Below, piece by piece: positions 61,973 through 64,000 of a stretch of 64,000 bases of DNA. The DNA is taken from contig CP136065.1 of NCBI GenBank assembly GCA_032622095.1, positions 213,506,151 through 213,570,150 of the forward strand. The letters are read 5' to 3'. Under the pieces are notes generated by a model. The model did no database searches and was not told where the DNA came from. It worked only from the letters and a program-made list of their open reading frames with translations. This stretch comes from Siphonodentalium dalli. Lineage: Eukaryota; Mollusca; Scaphopoda; Gadilida; Siphonodentaliidae. The stretch's first letter is position 1. Each line of letters opens with the position of its first letter. Made by a program: the position numbers and the translations under genes.

Positions 61973-62890
61973 AGGGGTACTGTACACCATGCATATCCGG
62001 CCATTTTGTGACCGTCTCAATATATTCAACATATAATATATGCAACAAATGAATGAATTTGAGGCATGGGTTAGTGCAAAATACACGCGTGTGCTCTATC
62101 AACGATGCAAACAACATGGTAATTATAATGAACATGAATTAAAGGGGTACTGTACGCCAAATGTTGTTGTTGGTTTCTATAGTATCTGAGTGGGAGAATA
62201 AGGTAACAATTTTTTCATTATTTGAAAGTCTGTTGAGTACGAAGTAGTGTTACGGATGACAAATTTACCGGAATGCATAAATACAAATGGTCGTTGTCGA
62301 GAAATTTTTGTACAGTTTTCAACCAAATGAATCAAATAAAAGTTATATTATAGGCATACTAGTCCCATATAATCATTTAAGTTATTGTATCGTCGCTAGT
62401 CAGTGAGTGGCTTGAGTGTTCTCCCCGTATCATCATAATATTTTAAGCGATCGTGTGTGCGATCGGTTTAACAATCCAGTATCCCTCAATTACTTTGTTT
62501 GATTACGGAAATTCGTAATTTAATTGACGCCATTTTATGGCTCCAGTCATAAATTCAATTTATATCAAATTATTAACTTTTAAGATAGCCTATTAACCTG
62601 AGCGTTTACAGAATACATCTTCGACTCAAATTACTTATGTTTCTATATATTATCGATATTAGATCGTTGTTGTCACCGGAAATTTAATGAAAATGGCGTA
62701 CAGTACCCCTTTAATGGCTGGAGTAATAAATTCATTTTCATTATAATTACCACGCTGTTTGCATCGCTCATAGAGCACATGAGTGTATTTGCACTAATCC
62801 ATGGCTCAAATTCATTCATTTGTCGCATATATTCTGTTAAGTATAAAAGGAAATGGTCCCATAAAGATGAATTTAGTGCACAGTACCCCT
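61973..62890. mobile_element. Foldback MITE interrupted by a related element
   Basis: Outer ends GGGGTACTGTACACC and GTGCACAGTACCCC are inverted. The outer halves (61973-62138 and 62715-62890) are inverse copies of each other (CAAATGAATGAATTTGAGGC and GCTCAAATTCATTCATTTGT), so this was one long palindrome before another element with nearly the same ends inserted at its centre. TTAA flanks the right side and TTGA the left. Confidence 0.8.
62143..62710. mobile_element. Inner TTAA-flanked MITE
   Basis: Ends AGGGGTACTGTACGCC and GGCGTACAGTACCCCT are perfect inverted repeats, between TTAA sites (62139-62142 and 62711-62714). It sits at the axis of the outer palindrome. No coding sequence. Confidence 0.88.
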
Positions 62891-62894
62891 TTAA

Positions 62895-64000
62895 TGATTC
62901 CAGTCCGTATCTCTGTGATATTAGTTTCTAATGTCGTAGTTCGGAACTATTATCAGTTATTTCCATTACGCGTTATGTGATTCCTTCAATAATTATCAAT
63001 ATTTGCCTTCCCGCTTCCCTGTTCTTTATATACCGAAAGACTTTTTCAGCTATTAACCGCACAAGTGTTTGTGGATTGAGCGATAGCATTGTGGCGCTAG
63101 TTTTTTTCTAACACAACAGTCGATTTCACAGTGCCTAGGCTGGTAAATTACTAAATTATATCGATAATTTCACGAAAGCAAAGTGGATCTGAGTACAAAT
63201 TACTCCCATTTTTCTTGCAGGCAACACAGTTTTGCAGACATTTTGTATAAAAAAAACTATGTCTTTGAGAACAAGATGATAGTCTGCGTCCAATATGAAG
63301 TAACAAGCTAAATCACTTTAGATATTGATTTCCGAGACAATTTATACATCTGAAGCATATACACTGGCAACGGACTTCACTTTGATGCAGGGGGTAATAT
63401 CATAATGGTATATGATTAATGGTATTGGATCTAGTGTTGACGTCTGGGACCGTTATATTACATTCATAACAGGGATGCATTTAACACAAACCATGTATAC
63501 CAGAGCACCTAATATACGCACACGTCTGATTACCAAAAGAGATCTAATCGGGGTTCACATGGCAATTGGTCTATTAACACGACCAGAGGTGGCACTGAAG
63601 GGTGATAACTCTATATAGAATGTTCTTCGACGAAATAACGGAGATTTGTATGAAAGAAATTGCAACACCACAATTAATCAACTCTGGTGTATATAAGTCA
63701 AATTCAAATATCTCTGTTATCTATGATATATTTTGGAACTTCTGTCTGTCTGTATGTATGTATGTGTGTGTTATATACTCGAAAACTACTTGATCGATCC
63801 GACTCGAATTTGGCATGTAGGACTACTTTGATCCCGGAAACAAGATGGGCGAGTCAAATTTCGCGTTCGACCGTGTCCTTGACCTCGCTCATATACGCTC
63901 ATATTCGCATGTTTCTGGACCGATCGAACAATAGTTTGTCCCGATGCTGTATATTCTGCCCAGATGAAGGCGATCACAAAGAAATCCCTAAATAGCCCAG
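62895..64000. other. No gene; repeat fragments at the end
   Basis: An acceptor-like CTTGCAG at about 63214-63220 is followed by a short open stretch without recognisable content. From 63629 there is the CGACGAAATAACGGAGAT phrase shared with 7070 and 35760, and from 63743 a CTGTCTGTATGTATG tract of a degraded retroelement-like repeat. Confidence 0.35.

Overview
This is invertebrate (metazoan) genomic DNA. It is AT-rich, has large spliced introns with ordinary GT/AG sites, and is dense in degraded transposons. The only protein-coding gene I can support is a Notch-ligand gene of the Delta class on the + strand. Eight exons between 37042 and 56974 join in a consistent reading phase into 601 codons: the N-terminal MNLL domain, a six-cysteine DSL domain, nine EGF repeats, a short linker and a hydrophobic C-terminus. 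The upstream exon with the start codon and signal peptide was not found. The species cannot be named; the tandem repeats and gene structure would suit a mollusc or another lophotrochozoan, but that is a guess.

The first 37 kb holds no convincing gene. It contains several tandem arrays with units of about 120-160 bp (190-880, 4870-5420, 9590-10640, 12360-12900), a larger array with units of about 300 bp (19.8-21.8 kb), minisatellites (17057-17256, 23940-24108, 32866-33635), a tRNA-His-like sequence at 15018, a broken reverse-transcriptase fragment at 15.6 kb and many non-autonomous DNA transposons. Two elements have clear hAT-type ends with 8-bp target-site duplications (13298-13681 and 28895-30131). 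A 218-bp near-perfect foldback has TA flanks (28080-28297).

From 37 to 57 kb the Delta-type exons are separated by introns filled with transposons: piggyBac-like hairpin elements, several families flanked by TTAA, a 1355-bp element with 101-bp terminal inverted repeats and a 9-bp duplication (46578-47932, Mutator-like), and an insertion carrying tRNA-like sequence on both strands (42416-42726). The last 7 kb has no recognised gene; it holds four more small elements, one a nested pair.

The main open biological point is the 3' end of the ligand gene. Read straight through, the last exon stops right after a hydrophobic stretch, giving a ligand with no cytoplasmic tail. A possible splice donor at 56901 would instead lead to further exons that I could not identify.
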